This document shows, piece by piece, positions 18,604 through 26,954 of a stretch of DNA of 64,000 bases. This DNA is from an uncultured Clostridium sp. Its GTDB lineage: Bacteria; Bacillota; Clostridia; Clostridiales; Clostridiaceae. The stretch spans positions 104,939 to 168,938 of the forward strand of contig CAKVLD010000002.1 in the NCBI GenBank assembly GCA_934755305.1. Direction: 5' to 3'. Within the stretch, counting starts at the first letter, position 1, and every line of letters starts with the position of its first letter. The notes beneath the pieces are model-generated. The model was not told the DNA's origin and ran no database searches. It saw only the letters and a program-made list of their open reading frames with translations. Made by a program: the position numbers and the translations under genes.

Positions 18604-18738
18604 CTATACTATACCCATTAGAAATGAATTATTCTTTTTTTTGCAAAATAAATAGCCAGCACTAAAATAAAAGCCCCAGAATCTAAAGTAAAAAAAGCTA
18701 TAATATTTTACAATAAATTTATTAATAATTCCTTTCAT
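18604..18738 (-). CDS. Aromatic-rich leader peptide (44 aa) of the aro operon
   Basis: A short ORF with a good ribosome-binding site (TGGAGG, 5 bases before the ATG at 18738). Residues 12-31 read YYSFFYFRFWGFYFSAGYLF: 13 of 20 are Phe, Tyr or Trp. The ORF ends 42 bases before the terminator stem, and its last codons (CTA ATG GGT) hold the antiterminator half. A ribosome stalled at the Phe/Tyr/Trp codons would leave those codons bare and allow antitermination; a ribosome that reaches the stop would cover them and let the terminator form. This architecture is that of trp/phe-type leader peptides; the function is inferred from it. The product itself has no expected enzymatic role. Confidence 0.88.
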   Translation of the reverse strand: MKGIINKFIVKYYSFFYFRFWGFYFSAGYLFCKKKNNSFLMGIV

Positions 18739-18816
18739 AATATCCTCCAGTATCAAATCGTAAATTATATTACATTTTCTCTAACACATTTCCAAAAATT
18801 ATATTCTTTTAAAATA

Positions 18817-18844
18817 ATTATATCAAACTCTCATTTACTGTCAA
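18817..18844 (-). promoter_or_regulatory. Consensus sigma-A promoter of the aro operon leader
   Basis: On the minus strand a perfect TTGACA (18839-18844), a 16-bp spacer and a perfect TATAAT (18817-18822). Transcription would start near 18810, giving a leader RNA of about 315 nt that contains the aromatic leader peptide and the attenuator. Confidence 0.9.
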
Positions 18845-18850
18845 TGTTTT

Positions 18851-20284
18851 TTATAATATTGGCGAAAGTAATCTTATTAATGATTCTTGTATTCTTAAAA
18901 GCTTTCCTCTTTTGTGGTAATCCTCCCTAGTCATTATTTTAGATTTTGATACATCAATTGCAAATTGTCTCTCTAAATCTTGAGCTACTCTATTATCATA
19001 AATTAAAGCATTAGCTTCAAAATTAAGTTTAAAACTTCTAATATCCATATTCGCTGTCCCAATAGAAGATACAATTCCATCTACAGTAATAGTTTTAGCA
19101 TGAATAAATCCCTCTTCATATAGATATATATTTACTCCTACATCCAATAAATCTCCTATATATGCACTAGCAGCCCATTTCATAAAAACATGATCTGGTT
19201 TGCCCGGAATAATTATATTTACATTCACTCCTGATAAAGCTGATAACTTTAACGCTTCCAACATAGGATTATCTGGTACAAAATAAGGGGTTTCTAAATA
19301 TATATTTTTCTTAGCATTATTAATCATTTTCAAATAAGCATGCTTTATATACTCTTCATTATGATCAGGACCACTTGTAACTATCTGTATTCCAATATCA
19401 CCTTTATCATAAATATATTTAGGATAATAGCTACTAAAGTCTTCTATATCTTCTCCTGAAGCATAACACCAATCTAACAAAAATCTATCTGATAAATCAT
19501 TTACTGCTTCTCCTCTTATTCGTATATGAGTATCTCTCCAAAAACCTATTTTTTTATCTCTATTTATATATTCATCACCTACATTAAAGCCACCAATGTA
19601 TCCATATTCTCCGTCTATAATTACTATTTTTCTATGATTTCTATAATTAATTCGAGTATTAACATGAGGTAGAATCCCTGGAAAAAATATTTCAAACTTT
19701 CCACCACTATCTATAAATTTTTTCATAGACCTTTTAGTTATTGTATAAGAGCCCATACTATCAACTAAAAATCTTACAGTTACTCCTTCATTTACTTTTT
19801 TCTCTAGTATACTTATTATCTTTTTTCCTAATTTATCTCTTCTAAATATGTAGTATTGCATATGTATAAATTTTTTTGCATTATTCAAATCTTCAATTAA
19901 TTGTTTAAACTTATCTCTTCCATCATAATATATCTCTATAGAATTACCAGTAGTATACTTTGCATCACAATAATTATAATTCATTCTAATTAAATCCCAA
20001 CATGCTTCAACTCCATGATGACCAGGTTTATTCTTTAAATAACTGTTAGATAATTCTTTTCTTTTTTGTTTATCATTTTTTCTTTTATCTTTAAATAATT
20101 TTTCTCTGCTAAAATTTTGACCAATTAATAAATATATTATAAAACCTAATCCAGGTAACATTATCATTATTAATAGCCATGCCCATGTAGTCGTAGGATT
20201 TTTTCTTTCAATAAATATAAGTGATAAAGAAAATATTACATTAGTAATTAACAACAATATTATTATAATTGATAAAATATACAT
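18851..20284 (-). CDS. cls: Cardiolipin synthase
   Basis: Membrane phospholipase-D-family enzyme that joins two phosphatidylglycerols into cardiolipin. In its 477 aa, two hydrophobic segments (about residues 1-22 and 33-55) are followed by two HKD motifs: HRKIVIIDG near residue 217 and HAKTITVDG near 395, each with the downstream Gly-Gly/Gly-Thr-Asn stretch. Length and order match bacterial Cls. It ends just before the aro promoter, whose -35 box begins 7 bases from the cls stop; no hairpin terminator was found between, so read-through into the aro leader is possible. Confidence 0.93.
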   Translation of the reverse strand: MYILSIIIILLLITNVIFSLSLIFIERKNPTTTWAWLLIMIMLPGLGFIIYLLIGQNFSREKLFKDKRKNDKQKRKELSNSYLKNKPGHHGVEACWDLIRMNYNYCDAKYTTGNSIEIYYDGRDKFKQLIEDLNNAKKFIHMQYYIFRRDKLGKKIISILEKKVNEGVTVRFLVDSMGSYTITKRSMKKFIDSGGKFEIFFPGILPHVNTRINYRNHRKIVIIDGEYGYIGGFNVGDEYINRDKKIGFWRDTHIRIRGEAVNDLSDRFLLDWCYASGEDIEDFSSYYPKYIYDKGDIGIQIVTSGPDHNEEYIKHAYLKMINNAKKNIYLETPYFVPDNPMLEALKLSALSGVNVNIIIPGKPDHVFMKWAASAYIGDLLDVGVNIYLYEEGFIHAKTITVDGIVSSIGTANMDIRSFKLNFEANALIYDNRVAQDLERQFAIDVSKSKIMTREDYHKRGKLLRIQESLIRLLSPIL

Positions 20285-20534
20285 GTATAATTGCTACCCT
20301 TCTTTTTTATAATTACTCCCACTCTTTTTAGTACAACTAATCTCAAATAATCTACCTTTAATATAGTAAATAACTTCTGAAACTCTAACACTATACTATA
20401 ATTTTCATATTAAAATTAACATTATTTTTAATTATATCATTATGTATACTTTTATCAATGACTTTCCATTATTTGACTATTATTTATTTTTGTTTTATAT
20501 TTAATATTATTAATCATTGAAACGAGGTGATAAT

Positions 20535-21488
20535 GTGAATATATATATAATTTTACTTGTTATTGTGTGTCTCTTAATAGTAGGTTCAGTATTAGAAGAT
20601 ATTTTTACTTTTAAAGAAATAAAAAAGATATCTCCTCCTGACACTATGATGACTTCTCCCAAGGGAAATACTTTTCTTTATTCTAAAGGAAATAGTAATA
20701 CTACTGTAATTTTTTTACCTAGCGTAAGCCTTACTAGTCCCTATTGCGATTTTTATAACCTCCAAAAAGAAGTAGCTAAATTTACAAAAACAGCTTTATA
20801 TGAAAGTTATGGATATGGTTTTAGTGATGATTCAAAAAATTATACTTCTTTAGATGAATATATAGACAACCTTAGATATTTCTTAAAAAGATGTGGACAT
20901 ACCCCTCCATATATATTTGTTTGTCATTCTACAAGCAGCTTGCAAGTTTTACATTATTATAAACTTTATCCAAAAGAAGTCATCGGAATAATATTTGAAG
21001 ATGCTATTAATCCTGCCTATACTAACTTTCTAAAAATTCCTCCTAAAATATTTTTAAGAATTATTACATTCTGTAAATATACTGGAATAATAAGACTATT
21101 ACTTATGATTCCTATAATAAATAGAAAAGTATTGATGGAATTTAATGATAAAAAAATGAATAAAATTAACAAAACTTTATTCATAAAAAATATATTAAAT
21201 GAAAATATACTTCAAGAAATTTATAATATAAAAAATAATTCTACACTTATACTAAAAGATAAAATTGATTTAGAGAAAATCCCAATAAGAATTATTACTT
21301 CATTAAATAAAAACTTTTTCCTTAATGAGAAAGTTTGGTTAGAATCACAAGAAGATATGCTTACTTGGTCTAATAACTCTTCACAAATAGTAGTCAAAAA
21401 CCACAAGAACTTTGTCCATAGATATGATAAGGATATATTTATAAAAACTATTAAAGAATTATTAAAAACAGAAAGATTTATTCCATAA
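20535..21488 (+). CDS. Membrane-anchored alpha/beta-hydrolase-like protein
   Basis: About 317 aa, with an N-terminal hydrophobic segment (residues 1-18) and then an alpha/beta-hydrolase layout: TVIFLPS (strand and oxyanion region), ALYESYGYGFSDD, VCHSTSSLQVLHYY as the nucleophile elbow, FEDAINP, and a C-terminal KNHKNFVH that may carry the catalytic His. The elbow reads C-H-S-T-S, not the usual G-x-S-x-G. I chose GTG at 20535 because GAGGTGA sits right before it; an upstream in-frame TTG at 20517 has no ribosome-binding site. Substrate unknown. It is followed at once by a strong bidirectional terminator. Confidence 0.65.
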   Translation: MNIYIILLVIVCLLIVGSVLEDIFTFKEIKKISPPDTMMTSPKGNTFLYSKGNSNTTVIFLPSVSLTSPYCDFYNLQKEVAKFTKTALYESYGYGFSDDSKNYTSLDEYIDNLRYFLKRCGHTPPYIFVCHSTSSLQVLHYYKLYPKEVIGIIFEDAINPAYTNFLKIPPKIFLRIITFCKYTGIIRLLLMIPIINRKVLMEFNDKKMNKINKTLFIKNILNENILQEIYNIKNNSTLILKDKIDLEKIPIRIITSLNKNFFLNEKVWLESQEDMLTWSNNSSQIVVKNHKNFVHRYDKDIFIKTIKELLKTERFIP

Positions 21489-21490
21489 AT

Positions 21491-21534
21491 AAAAAGTTGT
21501 TAAATATACTAAACAGTATATTTAACAACTTTTT
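21491..21534. terminator. Strong bidirectional terminator
   Basis: A ~20-bp perfect stem (AAAAGTTGTTAAATATACT with its complement, AAAC loop) with T and A runs on both sides, between the convergent hydrolase and ChW/NlpC genes. Confidence 0.9.
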
Positions 21535-21535
21535 A

Positions 21536-22918
21536 TTAATAAATTACTCTTACACCTTTCCAGAATTTATATACAGGTGATATCTTTACCACATCACCTG
21601 TTTGTGGTGCATGAATCATTTGTCCATTTCCAATATATATTCCAACATGTCCTGAATGTGGGAAAACCAAGTCTCCTACTTTTAGTTCACTTTGGGATAC
21701 TTCTATTCCAGCATTTAATTGATCATAAGTGGTTCTTCCAATATCTATTCCTAAAGCATTTTTGTATACATAGCTAGTTAAACCAGAACAATCAAATGCG
21801 TTAGGTCCAGCAGCTCCATATACATAAGATTTTCCTAGTTGAGCCTTTAATAAAGTAATAAGACCATTTATGTCATAATCATCAAATACATCATCATCTA
21901 TTTCTTCACTAATAACAGGCTCTTCTATAACAATATTTTCTTTAACCCCATTTTCAACCATCTTAATTTCAAATGCTTCTATAATTTTATCAGTATCATT
22001 TGCAAGGCTTCCATTTCTAACCCAAGGTCTCCATCCATAATCACTTACATGTACTCTATAATATACATCATATCCTGCAAAATATTTTCTATCTTCCTTG
22101 TCTTTAATTGCTATACACATATTCGTTAATGGAATATTTTGTCCTGTAGTTCCTGAAATCTCTCCATTTTTTGAAACATCTGACCAACCATTTACTTTCG
22201 AATATGTAGTATATTCTATATCATATGGTGAATATGTATTATTAGCTATTTTTATAGCTTCTACTTTCTTATTCATTCCAGTTGTTCCAGAAGTCATATT
22301 ATTACTAACACTTGATTGCCAACCTATATCTTGTACATGTGCACTATATGATATAGAATCAGTGTTTGAATTTACTATCCCCACTCCCTTTGGTCTTATT
22401 TGAACTTCATAAGCTTCTATAACGTTTGTAGTGCTATTAGGAATGCTACCATTTTTAACCCAAGAAGACCAACCAATATTTCTAATATGTAATCTATAAT
22501 ATACATCATAATTAACTGAATCTTCATTATTAGATTTATCTTTGATTGCTATACACATATTAGTTATAGGAATATTTTTACCAACCGTTCCTGCAATCTG
22601 CCCATTTTTTCTAACTTCAACCCATTCGCCACCATTCACTTGAACAGTATATTCAATGTTAAAAGGTGCCGAATCATCTACCTTTATTTGTATTGACTCA
22701 AGATTTTTAACTTGTCCAGTTGTTCCTGATAAATCTCCATTTTTCACCCCATATTGCCATCCTATATCCTGCACATGAGCTGAATACATTACTTTAGTAT
22801 CAACACCATCCCAGTACTTAGAAATAGCTTTTGTTTCTAATCCATATGAACTTCCAATTAATACTAGTGAAGTCATAAATATTTTACATAAAACTTTTCT
22901 AATGTATTTATTTTTCAT
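21536..22918 (-). CDS. Secreted peptidoglycan hydrolase: six ChW repeats + NlpC/P60
   Basis: A 460-aa exported protein: Lys/Arg-rich start and hydrophobic core (signal peptide about residues 1-31), then six clostridial hydrophobic-W repeats in two triplets (GWQYGVKNGDLSGTTGQ and similar, each with a GW near its start and a G-T-x-G core), an acidic linker, and an NlpC/P60 domain from about residue 350. Catalytic Cys is in FDCSGLTSYVY, His in HSGHVGIYIG, and the third residue probably the His in MIHAPQTGDVV. ChW repeats are thought to bind the cell surface; NlpC/P60 enzymes cut peptide stems, usually D-Glu to diamino acid. The catalytic domain is very close to that of the 57522-58778 gene. Confidence 0.92.
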   Translation of the reverse strand: MKNKYIRKVLCKIFMTSLVLIGSSYGLETKAISKYWDGVDTKVMYSAHVQDIGWQYGVKNGDLSGTTGQVKNLESIQIKVDDSAPFNIEYTVQVNGGEWVEVRKNGQIAGTVGKNIPITNMCIAIKDKSNNEDSVNYDVYYRLHIRNIGWSSWVKNGSIPNSTTNVIEAYEVQIRPKGVGIVNSNTDSISYSAHVQDIGWQSSVSNNMTSGTTGMNKKVEAIKIANNTYSPYDIEYTTYSKVNGWSDVSKNGEISGTTGQNIPLTNMCIAIKDKEDRKYFAGYDVYYRVHVSDYGWRPWVRNGSLANDTDKIIEAFEIKMVENGVKENIVIEEPVISEEIDDDVFDDYDINGLITLLKAQLGKSYVYGAAGPNAFDCSGLTSYVYKNALGIDIGRTTYDQLNAGIEVSQSELKVGDLVFPHSGHVGIYIGNGQMIHAPQTGDVVKISPVYKFWKGVRVIY

Positions 22919-22949
22919 AGCCTTTCCTCCTAGTTTTATATTTTATAAT

Positions 22950-22976
22950 ATTATAGTTTCTACATTTTGTTGTCAA
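22950..22976 (-). promoter_or_regulatory. Possible promoter of the ChW/NlpC gene
   Basis: On the minus strand TTGACA (22971-22976) and TATAAT (22950-22955) match the consensus, but the 15-bp spacer is short. It lies 32 bases before the start codon. Confidence 0.5.
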
Positions 22977-23034
22977 ATCTCCATTTTTTGCCTAATCAAT
23001 CATAAAAATAGAACTTTCCAAATAATAATACTTA

Positions 23035-23063
23035 TGGACATTAATCATAAGTAATGATAAAAT
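23035..23063 (+). promoter_or_regulatory. Possible promoter of the acyltransferase gene
   Basis: TGGACA, 17-bp spacer, TAAAAT, about 65 bases before the start codon. One mismatch in each box. Confidence 0.45.
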
Positions 23064-23127
23064 TGTACTCGTTATTTATTTACTTTTCTGTAATATTGTT
23101 ACATTTATCTTTGAAGGAGGAACTTTT

Positions 23128-24207
23128 ATGGACTATATTCTTATCTTATTTATAGCATGTATACTTTATAAATCACATTTAAACCTTAATGATGAATACC
23201 TAGATTACATGGATAGAGAATCAACCATTCCATTGAGAGGCATTTTTGCTATATTAATCATATTTCACCACATTTCCCAAAGAACATCTTGTGGAAATAT
23301 ATTTAAAACTTTATCATACTTCGGTTTTTTAAACGTGTCTATTTTCTTTACTTTATCTGGATATGGTTTATTACATCAATATAAAAATAAAGGAAAGAAA
23401 TATCTTGATGATTTTTTATCAAAAAGATTTACATCTATCCTAATACCTTATGTAATTATCAGCTTTTTATATTTTATATTACGAAATGTATTAGATATTA
23501 AAACAAATGTAAAAGATGTATTTTTAGGCTTAATTAACGGGGCACCTATAGTTAGCTTTTCGTGGTATGTATTAGCACTTTGTTACTTCTATCTACTATT
23601 TCTTATATCTTGCAAATTATTTAATAAAAACTTCCAGCTATTACTATCTGTATTTTTGGGAACATGTCTATATTGTTTATTTTGCTATTTAAGAGGATTC
23701 AATGTCTGGTGGTATAATTCAATCTTTTCCTTTTTATTCGGTCTATTATACTATTTTTATAAAGTTAAACCTAACTTTAAATTACAAAAGTTAAACATAT
23801 ATCTAAAAATATTAATAGTGTTATTTTCATTTATATTTTGTTTTGGAGCATGTCACTTATTAAATATTAAAGTTTTAAGATTATTTTTCGAAGAAGCATC
23901 TTCTTGCTTATTTTCTTTACTTGTACTAACGATATGTAGAAAGATTAAAGTTAATAATAAACTACTAAATTATCTTGGCACACGCTCTTACGAAATATAT
24001 TTAGCACAAGAAATTCCTATATTAATTTTCCGTAGTAAAAGTCTTTTGTTTATAAATAATGATATTATTTATTCTCTATTAATTATATTTATAAGTATAA
24101 TATTGGCAGAAGTACTTTATAGACTAGATTCTTTTCTTATTAATAAGTTTAAAATTTTGTTAGATAAGAAAAAATTCAATTCAATAATGCCAAATCAACT
24201 TACTTAA
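23128..24207 (+). CDS. Acyltransferase 3 family (OafA-like) membrane protein
   Basis: A 359-aa polytopic membrane protein with about ten hydrophobic segments. The family marks are near the N-terminus: STIPLRGIFAILIIFHHISQ (R-x-x-x-A...HH) and FFTLSGYGLLHQY (the F-x-L-S-G-Y signature). Such enzymes O-acetylate carbohydrates or peptidoglycan at the membrane. The acceptor cannot be told; the gene next to it is a wall hydrolase on the other strand. GAAGGAGG lies just before the ATG. Confidence 0.85.
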   Translation: MDYILILFIACILYKSHLNLNDEYLDYMDRESTIPLRGIFAILIIFHHISQRTSCGNIFKTLSYFGFLNVSIFFTLSGYGLLHQYKNKGKKYLDDFLSKRFTSILIPYVIISFLYFILRNVLDIKTNVKDVFLGLINGAPIVSFSWYVLALCYFYLLFLISCKLFNKNFQLLLSVFLGTCLYCLFCYLRGFNVWWYNSIFSFLFGLLYYFYKVKPNFKLQKLNIYLKILIVLFSFIFCFGACHLLNIKVLRLFFEEASSCLFSLLVLTICRKIKVNNKLLNYLGTRSYEIYLAQEIPILIFRSKSLLFINNDIIYSLLIIFISIILAEVLYRLDSFLINKFKILLDKKKFNSIMPNQLT

Positions 24208-24231
24208 CTTTTCAATTTTAGTAATTGTAAA

Positions 24232-24299
24232 GCCAACTTTTTATATAAGTTTAATGACTTTTCATTCCACTTTACCACATGTAAAATAGTTGGCTTTTC
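24232..24299 (+). terminator. Terminator after the acyltransferase gene
   Basis: GCCAACT pairs with AGTTGGC, extended inward by TTTTATAT/ATGTAAAA, and is followed by TTTTCATT. Long loop. Confidence 0.6.
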
Positions 24300-24386
24300 A
24301 TTATTTCTCCTAATATGATTAATTGCCCTAGCGAAAATATATATGTTTTTACATTAAATATTTATATATTTTTTTGCATCAAAAAA

Positions 24387-24420
24387 ATAAGGTGTGTAAC
24401 TCATTTCTTACACACCTTAT
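24387..24420 (-). terminator. Terminator of the rubrerythrin gene
   Basis: ATAAGGTGTGTAA and its perfect complement with an 8-base loop; on the minus strand TTTTTTT follows. It lies 20 bases after the rubrerythrin stop. Confidence 0.9.
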
Positions 24421-24440
24421 TAATCTCAATACATCTATAA

Positions 24441-24989
24441 TTATTTACCGAAGTATCTGTTTAATAAACCTTCGAAAGCTCTTCCGTGTCTGGCTTCATC
24501 CTTAGCCATTTCATGAACTGTATCATGGATAGCATCTAAGTTTAATTCTTTAGCTCTCTTAGCTAAATCAAACTTACCAGCTGTAGCTCCGTTTTCTGCT
24601 TCTACTCTCATTTCTAAGTTCTTCTTAGTTGAATCTGTAACTACTTCACCTAATAATTCAGCGAACTTTGAAGCATGTTCTGCTTCTTCCCAAGCTGCCT
24701 TTTCCCAGTATAAACCTATTTCAGGATATCCTTCTCTATGAGCAACTCTAGCCATTGCTAAGTACATACCAACTTCACAACATTCTCCTTCAAAGTTAGC
24801 TCTTAAATCTGCCATTATATCTTCTGGAGATCCTTGAGCTACTCCTACTGTATGTTCACAAGCCCATACTCTTTGTCCTGATGTTTGTAAAACAAATTTT
24901 TCTGGTCCCACTCCACAAGTTGGGCACTTTTCTGGTGCTGTTTCTCCTTCATGAATATATCCACATACTGTACACACATATTTTTTCAT
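24441..24989 (-). CDS. Reverse rubrerythrin (peroxide reductase)
   Basis: A 182-aa non-haem iron protein of oxidative-stress defence that reduces H2O2. The rubredoxin-type FeS4 site is at the N-terminus (CTVCGYIHEG and CPTCGVG), and the ferritin-like di-iron domain follows (EGECCEVGMYLAMARVAHREG, WEEAEHASKFAE, DEARHGRAF with the Glu and His ligands). This reversed domain order defines revRbr, known from other clostridia as a strongly peroxide-induced enzyme. It is a single gene with AGGAGG before the ATG; a palindrome lies over its promoter. Confidence 0.93.
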   Translation of the reverse strand: MKKYVCTVCGYIHEGETAPEKCPTCGVGPEKFVLQTSGQRVWACEHTVGVAQGSPEDIMADLRANFEGECCEVGMYLAMARVAHREGYPEIGLYWEKAAWEEAEHASKFAELLGEVVTDSTKKNLEMRVEAENGATAGKFDLAKRAKELNLDAIHDTVHEMAKDEARHGRAFEGLLNRYFGK

Positions 24990-25089
24990 ATTTTATATCC
25001 TCCTTTTATTTAAACACATTTTTCAACTATTTATTAATCTTATAACATTTTTATCAATTTAATTTTCCTATGATTTCCTTCATCACATA

Positions 25090-25122
25090 AATTATTATAT
25101 AATAATTATTATTAGTTGTAAA
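25090..25122 (-). promoter_or_regulatory. Rubrerythrin promoter with 18-bp palindrome over the -10 box (PerR-like)
   Basis: On the minus strand TTTACA (25117-25122), a 17-bp spacer and TATAAT (25094-25099). A perfect palindrome AATTATTATATAATAATT (25090-25107) covers the -10 box. Its TTAT...ATAA character resembles Fur-family PerR operators, and PerR control of rubrerythrins is known in clostridia; the match here is by eye. The rest of the 315-base gap to the permease is AT-rich with nothing else clear. Confidence 0.6.
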
Positions 25123-25304
25123 GTATTTTCCTGAATTTTTTTTAATTTTCAACTTCATATATATATAGGTACTTTCCTAATAATTTAATTCTTATTTTTG
25201 ACTTTTTATTTTAATTTACTTTTTATTTTTTACTTATTTGTATCGTATTCCTCTTTAATTTATAATTAGACTATAAAACTTTTTATAAATAAGGAGACAA
25301 GAAA

Positions 25305-26630
25305 ATGGATAATAATAATTTAAAACGTGAACTTGGTCTTGCATCAGCAACTGCTATTGTTGTTGGTAATATGATGGGATCTGGTATATTTACTGCTCCT
25401 CAAAGTCTAGCTCAAGTATCAAATCCATTAGTTACTATACTTGCTTGGATAATTACTGGTATTGGTTCAGTATTCATTGCTTTAAGTTTTGCTAATTTAG
25501 GTACTAAATATCCTTCAACTGGTGGCCCTATTGTATATGTAAATAAAGCCTTTGGTGAATACACTGCCTTTTCAATAGCATGGACCTTTTGGATTGGTTC
25601 TTGGATTGGTAATGCTGCAATTATAACTGCTATTATAAGATATCTAACTCCATTCTTTCCTATTTTATCCGAAAATGGTTTAATAGCATTTTTAGTTTCA
25701 TCAGCTTTTTTATGGCTAGTTACTTATATTAATTATAGAGGTGTTAAAGAAGCTGGTATTGTTGGAGTTATTACAACTACACTAAAATTAGGAGTTATGC
25801 TTGTATTTTTAATAATAGCACTTTATGGATTTAATCCAGAATATTTAAAAACTTATTCTTCTATTGAAGTTCAAGGATTTGGTTCATTACCTAACGCTAT
25901 TGCTGTTACTTTATGGTCCTTTATTGGACTTGAAGGCGCTGCTATATCTGCAGGCGAAATCAAAAATCCTGAAGTTAATGTAAAGAGAAGTACAATACTT
26001 GGAACTATTTTTGCTGCTATACTTTATGTAGTATTATCTTTACTTGCTATGGGTGGATTATCTCAAGCTGATCTAGCTATATCTGATGCACCTTTAGCTG
26101 ATATTATTAATAATATTACAGGCGCTTCATGGGGTGGTAGTTTTATTTCATTAGGAATTGTAATATCTGCTGCTGGTGCTTGTAGTGGTTGGATTTTAAC
26201 TACTGCTAGAGTTGCTTATGCTGCAGGAGAAGATGGATTATTTCCTAAATTCTTTAGTAAAGTTCATCCTAAATTTAAAACACCTGTAGTTGCGCTTATA
26301 TTTTCAAGTTTATGCACTAATTTACTACTTATTCTTAATTATATTTCAAATTTGACTGAAGCTTTTGATTTTATGATAAACTTAGCAACTTTATCATTTA
26401 TTCCTGCTTATGCTTTAAGCGCTTGTGCAGAAATAATTCTTACATATAAAAATGGTAAAAAATTATCATTAGGAAGATTCTTTAAACATAGTTTCTTTTC
26501 GCTTTTAGCTTTTGTTTATTCAATTTACATAATTTACGGATCTGGTTCTGAAAGTGCTATGTGGATATTTATTTTAATGTTAATTGGTATACCATTTTAC
26601 TGCTATAAGAAGATTCAAGATAAGTATTAA
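25305..26630 (+). CDS. APC-family amino acid permease
   Basis: A 441-aa integral membrane protein with about 12 hydrophobic segments. The first segment has the unwound substrate-binding signature VVGNMMGSGIFTAPQ, and WSFIGLEGAAISAGEIKNPEVNVKRS is the conserved mid-protein APC motif. This is the basic amino acid/polyamine antiporter branch by appearance (ArcD/PotE/LAT-like), but the substrate is not determined. It is a single gene with AAGGAGA before the ATG, lying before the leuS T-box, which has its own promoter. Confidence 0.85.
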   Translation: MDNNNLKRELGLASATAIVVGNMMGSGIFTAPQSLAQVSNPLVTILAWIITGIGSVFIALSFANLGTKYPSTGGPIVYVNKAFGEYTAFSIAWTFWIGSWIGNAAIITAIIRYLTPFFPILSENGLIAFLVSSAFLWLVTYINYRGVKEAGIVGVITTTLKLGVMLVFLIIALYGFNPEYLKTYSSIEVQGFGSLPNAIAVTLWSFIGLEGAAISAGEIKNPEVNVKRSTILGTIFAAILYVVLSLLAMGGLSQADLAISDAPLADIINNITGASWGGSFISLGIVISAAGACSGWILTTARVAYAAGEDGLFPKFFSKVHPKFKTPVVALIFSSLCTNLLLILNYISNLTEAFDFMINLATLSFIPAYALSACAEIILTYKNGKKLSLGRFFKHSFFSLLAFVYSIYIIYGSGSESAMWIFILMLIGIPFYCYKKIQDKY

Positions 26631-26644
26631 AATAAGGTATAATA

Positions 26645-26673
26645 TTGACTTTAATTCTTTAAACTTATATAAT
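26645..26673 (+). promoter_or_regulatory. Promoter of the leuS T-box transcript
   Basis: TTGACT, 17-bp spacer, TATAAT; start expected near 26680, just before the T-box leader. Confidence 0.8.
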
Positions 26674-26700
26674 TACTTATATTGTTAATAATTATATAAA

Positions 26701-26922
26701 TTGCGTTGAATAGAAGTAGTACTATATGACTTCATCTATAGAGAGTTATCGGTTGCTGTAAGATAACGTTGATAGTATAGGAACTTATCTAGGAGCTTAC
26801 TTGTTTAGAAGCAAGTACGGATAACCCGTTATAGTTTTGAGTGAGGATTTTTATATCCTAATAAGAGTGGTACCACGGAAATACACCTTTCGTCTCTTCC
26901 CATAGAGATGAAAGGTTTTTTA
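26701..26922 (+). promoter_or_regulatory. T-box leader of leuS
   Basis: tRNA-sensing riboswitch. The conserved T-box AGAGTGGTACCACGG lies at 26864-26878. A terminator follows at 26886-26922 (CCTTTCGTCTCT/AGAGATGAAAGG, then a T run); the T-box and the terminator's 5' side would form the antiterminator. Upstream, a Stem I with the GTTATC/GATAAC distal hairpin is visible. In the presumed specifier loop GAA-CTT-A places CTT (Leu) at 26784-26786, consistent with the leuS gene behind it. Uncharged tRNA-Leu would be expected to promote read-through. Confidence 0.92.
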
Positions 26923-26954
26923 TTATTTACAATAAATTTAAGGAGGAATAAATC

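Noticed and set aside
20517..20534. Upstream TTG start for the hydrolase
   Set aside because: The GAGGTGA ribosome-binding site lies between this TTG and the GTG at 20535, so it serves the latter.
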